Source: Galbula dea (Eukaryota; Chordata; Aves; Piciformes; Galbulidae). Taken from it: DNA of 64,000 nt. Positions 61,700 through 64,000 of the stretch are shown piece by piece; the first letter of the stretch is position 1; each line of letters starts with the position of its first letter. The DNA is taken from contig VWZX01001140.1 in the NCBI GenBank assembly GCA_013399015.1, forward strand, positions 17,541 to 81,540, in the 5' to 3' direction. The notes under the pieces are model-generated. The model ran no database searches and was not told the DNA's origin. It saw only the letters and a list, made by a program, of their open reading frames with translations. The position numbers and the translations under genes were made by a program.

Positions 61700-63100
61700 C
61701 AACATGAAAGGTGGTCTGAAAGATGACAAGTACCAGCCTTGCAATCTGTCTACATACAATCTCTTCATAAAGTGCCCACACTTCTGATGCTGCAGAGAAG
61801 CTTCTTCAAGCAAAAAAAATCTTCCTTGGTGGCAGAGATCAGTTTCCTGAAGCCTGAAAAAGTGGCAACTAAGGTGGTGCTTATAGTGGTTATGTCAATT
61901 TATGCCTGTCTTGAGGCCAGTGATCAGAATTTGCAGACATTTCCAGATCACTTTGGAGTATTTCATAGTTTTGAAGGGAATACAGGGGAGTGAAAAGCAG
62001 TATTTCCAGCTTTCCTGAAACTGGTGGGAAGGTGCTTGTTTTAGAGATACCACCACAAACGTGGTGCTGTCACTGTCAGAACCAGCAGCATTGTTAATAT
62101 ATTTACATGGATGCCCACAACACTTCAGAAATGCTGTTAAAGAGCATTAAAACACTGTTCCATCTTCTAGCAGGATGCCACAAAAATACTTAGTGACAAA
62201 AGAATGCTGGTTTTCTTTGAGTAAGAAAACTACTGCAGAGTGGCATAGACAAGGATAGCCTTCAGAAAAGCAGAACTACGAAAATCTGGAACTTCCTGCA
62301 AGTGTCAGTTTTTACAACACTGTTACAAAAATGTATTTTCAATACCATTCAGGATGCAGATCACAGCAAGCATCAAAGGCAAGTATATGACAAGATAATA
62401 AACAGGCAGAAACTGCATTGAAGACCTTAAAACTATAAAAGTTGCCTTTTTGAGGAAATAAAAAAGCCTCAAAAAGTGCACAGCAAATCTGTTTGACTGT
62501 TGACTGCTTGAATTCTCACATGTGCCAAGTGAATGGCAATAAGAATATATTCACTGTGTATCACTCCCCATCAGATTTGACAGATTTCAGATACAGAAGT
62601 GCTCTGCAACAGTATGCCCAGGTTTCCACACTGCATGTAGTTACTACCCTGGTACTGAATACAGGGTTCAAATTTTATCTTGTAGAGTCATCAGTTTACC
62701 CAAACCATTCATCTTTGCTGGCTTGTACATCCTACTGAAACTCGCATATAACCATATTAGTGGGCATACCGCCATTATAACAGATGGGGAAAGAAAGTAG
62801 TTGTGCCAATGGCGAGTGAACGCATCAAGTTTGAATATTAGGGCTGGAGTCTCCTCCAAGAATTCCACAAATGGCAGTCTATGTACAAGCTTTCCATGAC
62901 TGGCTGAACAGAATATGCCAAGGCAAAACTAGATCAATTTAAAGACTCCAAGAACATCTCTAGCAGCTGTTGAAAGTAAGTTTTGAGCTCTGATGAATTT
63001 GGAAAAGTCTTCTGCACAGAGAATTGGGGAATGAGTATCTTAATGAAATCACCACCTTAGATCAGCTCTCTGAAAAACAGACTTGCAAATCTCAGCAAAA
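61700..63100 (+). pseudogene. Possible heavily decayed retrocopy
   Basis: Plus-strand frames contain gene-like pieces broken by stops and frameshifts. Examples are SDAAEKLLQAKKIFLGGRDQ (about 61775), SSFPETGGKVLVLEIPPQTW (about 62000), NTSEMLLKSIKTLFHLLAGC (about 62115) and AVYVQAFHDWLNRICQGKT (about 62870). The intron here lacks known repeats. I could not name a parent gene, and the reading is subjective. Confidence 0.22.
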
Positions 63101-64000
63101 AAAATGGGTTTGCAGCCCTGCCGAGTTTTCTGATGAATAGCTCAACAGAATGTATAAGCCAGAATTGCAGGAAAAAAGTCTAATAAATTACAAATGTATT
63201 TTCCTTGGCAGGCATAGAGTTTAAAGATGCAGATCAGTAAAGTTGAAAATGCATGTTATAAATTTTGCCATCTGCTTCGATACTGATACAATCAGATGAT
63301 ACCTACTGACATCACTCACATGAGTCACCTTTAAACTTCTACATTTAGTTTAGATACAGAAATATAAAGTTTTACTGCTGAAACTGTATGAAATATTATA
63401 TTTTAATGTCACACGCAGGTAAATTTAGTTTAAAATGCAATTAATACAGATTAAAATCCTCTATCAATCTGCAATTAACTGTAGGTAGTAATAGCTGCAC
63501 TCTAACGCATGCAATGAAGATGGACTGTGCTATTAATCACCTCTCCAGTTGTTTTTTTTTAAGTTGGAAGGTGGTTAGACTTTTCATCCCTCTACAAAGA
63601 GCAATACTACATACTGCAGTAATAAAAATATCCTATTAACTTAGGTGATATGCATTAAACAGTATCTCTCTATGCTATGCAGATTATTCAGACAGTCTTC
63701 CAAGCAGGCATTTCATGAATTCCATCAACCTAGATAATGGAGAAATAGCTTGAGGTCCATAGGCTGGATTCAGCTTGCTTGGAAGATTTACAAGACCACT
63801 TGACTCCTACCAATTTTCTACTGAAAACTCTTGTTATAGGCCAAGATTTGTCTGCAGAAAATTTCCATTATTCTGGTGGCCCTCGACCTGACCCTTTTCC
63901 TTTTCCAAACATGTAGGGCATGCGAATGACGTACATCTGTATGTTAGAAACTGTTATGACTGCGTTGAGTTGCAGTATGATGATGAAAAGGTTGAGTGCA

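Larger units (their letters stand above)
1..64000 (-). other. AP3B1: AP3B1 gene body, partial at both ends
   Basis: The minus strand carries an ordered series of exons encoding the N-terminal trunk of the AP-3 complex beta-3A subunit. AP-3 is a heterotetramer on endosomal and trans-Golgi membranes that packs cargo for lysosomes, melanosomes and platelet granules; loss of beta-3A causes Hermansky-Pudlak syndrome type 2 in humans. Twelve exons are placed here, with consistent phases and GT/AG borders. The set begins at NEDLKQMLES (residue about 43) and stops at CLLSNRD (about 455). The standard first coding exon and promoter are not in the window, and no CpG-rich promoter-like segment is seen, so intron 1 probably runs past 64000. 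The 3' exons lie left of position 1. AP3B1 rather than the neuronal paralogue AP3B2 is indicated by SSKDSAKLDAMKRIVG and by the sequence around YESDEEQ. Confidence 0.95.
57074..64000. other. AP3B1: Upstream intron of AP3B1 (right part)
   Basis: Sequence 5' of the candidate alternative exon. It holds an ERVL LTR (58165-58530), A/C- and T/G-rich tracts, a 125-codon minus-strand ORF (59832-60209), the tRNA-Glu/CR1 chimera (61264-61439) and a possibly decayed retrocopy (61700-63100). No CpG-rich promoter and no exon matching the usual AP3B1 N-terminus were found. The interval 63100-64000 shows nothing recognisable. Confidence 0.7.

Noticed and set aside
1..64000. CRISPR arrays, operons, bacterial promoters or phage genes
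   Set aside because: The window is vertebrate DNA with spliced exons and CR1/LTR repeats; no regularly spaced repeats or prokaryotic gene layout were seen.

Overview
The window is intronic and exonic DNA of a vertebrate, almost certainly a bird and probably a songbird. The evidence is a spliced vertebrate gene, many CR1 LINE copies ending in the ATTCTRTG-type terminus, solo LTRs of the avian ERVL type (TGTATTGGGTCTGG start), and GT-rich low-complexity tracts. I found no bacterial-type operon, CRISPR array or intact mobile element.

The only protein-coding gene I can identify is AP3B1, the beta-3A subunit of the AP-3 adaptor complex, which sorts cargo to lysosomes and lysosome-related organelles. 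It lies on the minus strand and runs through the whole window. Twelve consecutive internal exons can be placed base by base, all with GT/AG borders and matching phases. From 5' to 3' of the gene they are 52886-52961, 47109-47183, 43327-43422, 41472-41632, 36026-36092, 25849-26028, 10044-10205, 7855-7952, 5256-5310, 5105-5176, 2595-2657 and 1524-1656. Together they encode 1238 nt, about 413 residues, or roughly residues 43-455 of a protein of about 1,100 residues. The usual first coding exon is not visible and is expected to the right of 64000. The remaining 3' exons lie left of position 1. A further exon-like open segment at 56901-57073 starts with its own ATG and has a donor whose phase fits exon 2; it may be an alternative N-terminus.

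The introns carry the rest. The 15.6-kb intron at 10206-25848 holds several CR1 copies (two with internal deletions, one interrupted by an N, one cut by an LTR) and an LTR at 24987-25553. The 10-kb intron at 26029-36025 has two CR1 copies and a relative of that LTR at 34199-34693. The introns between 36 and 57 kb hold several LTRs. One of these, at 50070-51152, is flanked by a 5-bp target duplication and split by an N, which suggests a provirus whose interior was lost in assembly. To the right of 57 kb lie an ERVL LTR, a 72-nt tRNA-Glu-like sequence fused to a CR1 3' end (61264-61439), an unidentified 125-codon ORF (59832-60209) and a possibly decayed retrocopy.

The most notable observations are the candidate alternative N-terminal exon, the tRNA-Glu/CR1 chimera, the provirus-like gap, and a 40-bp micro-insertion with a 10-bp target duplication that has a sister copy 25 kb away.
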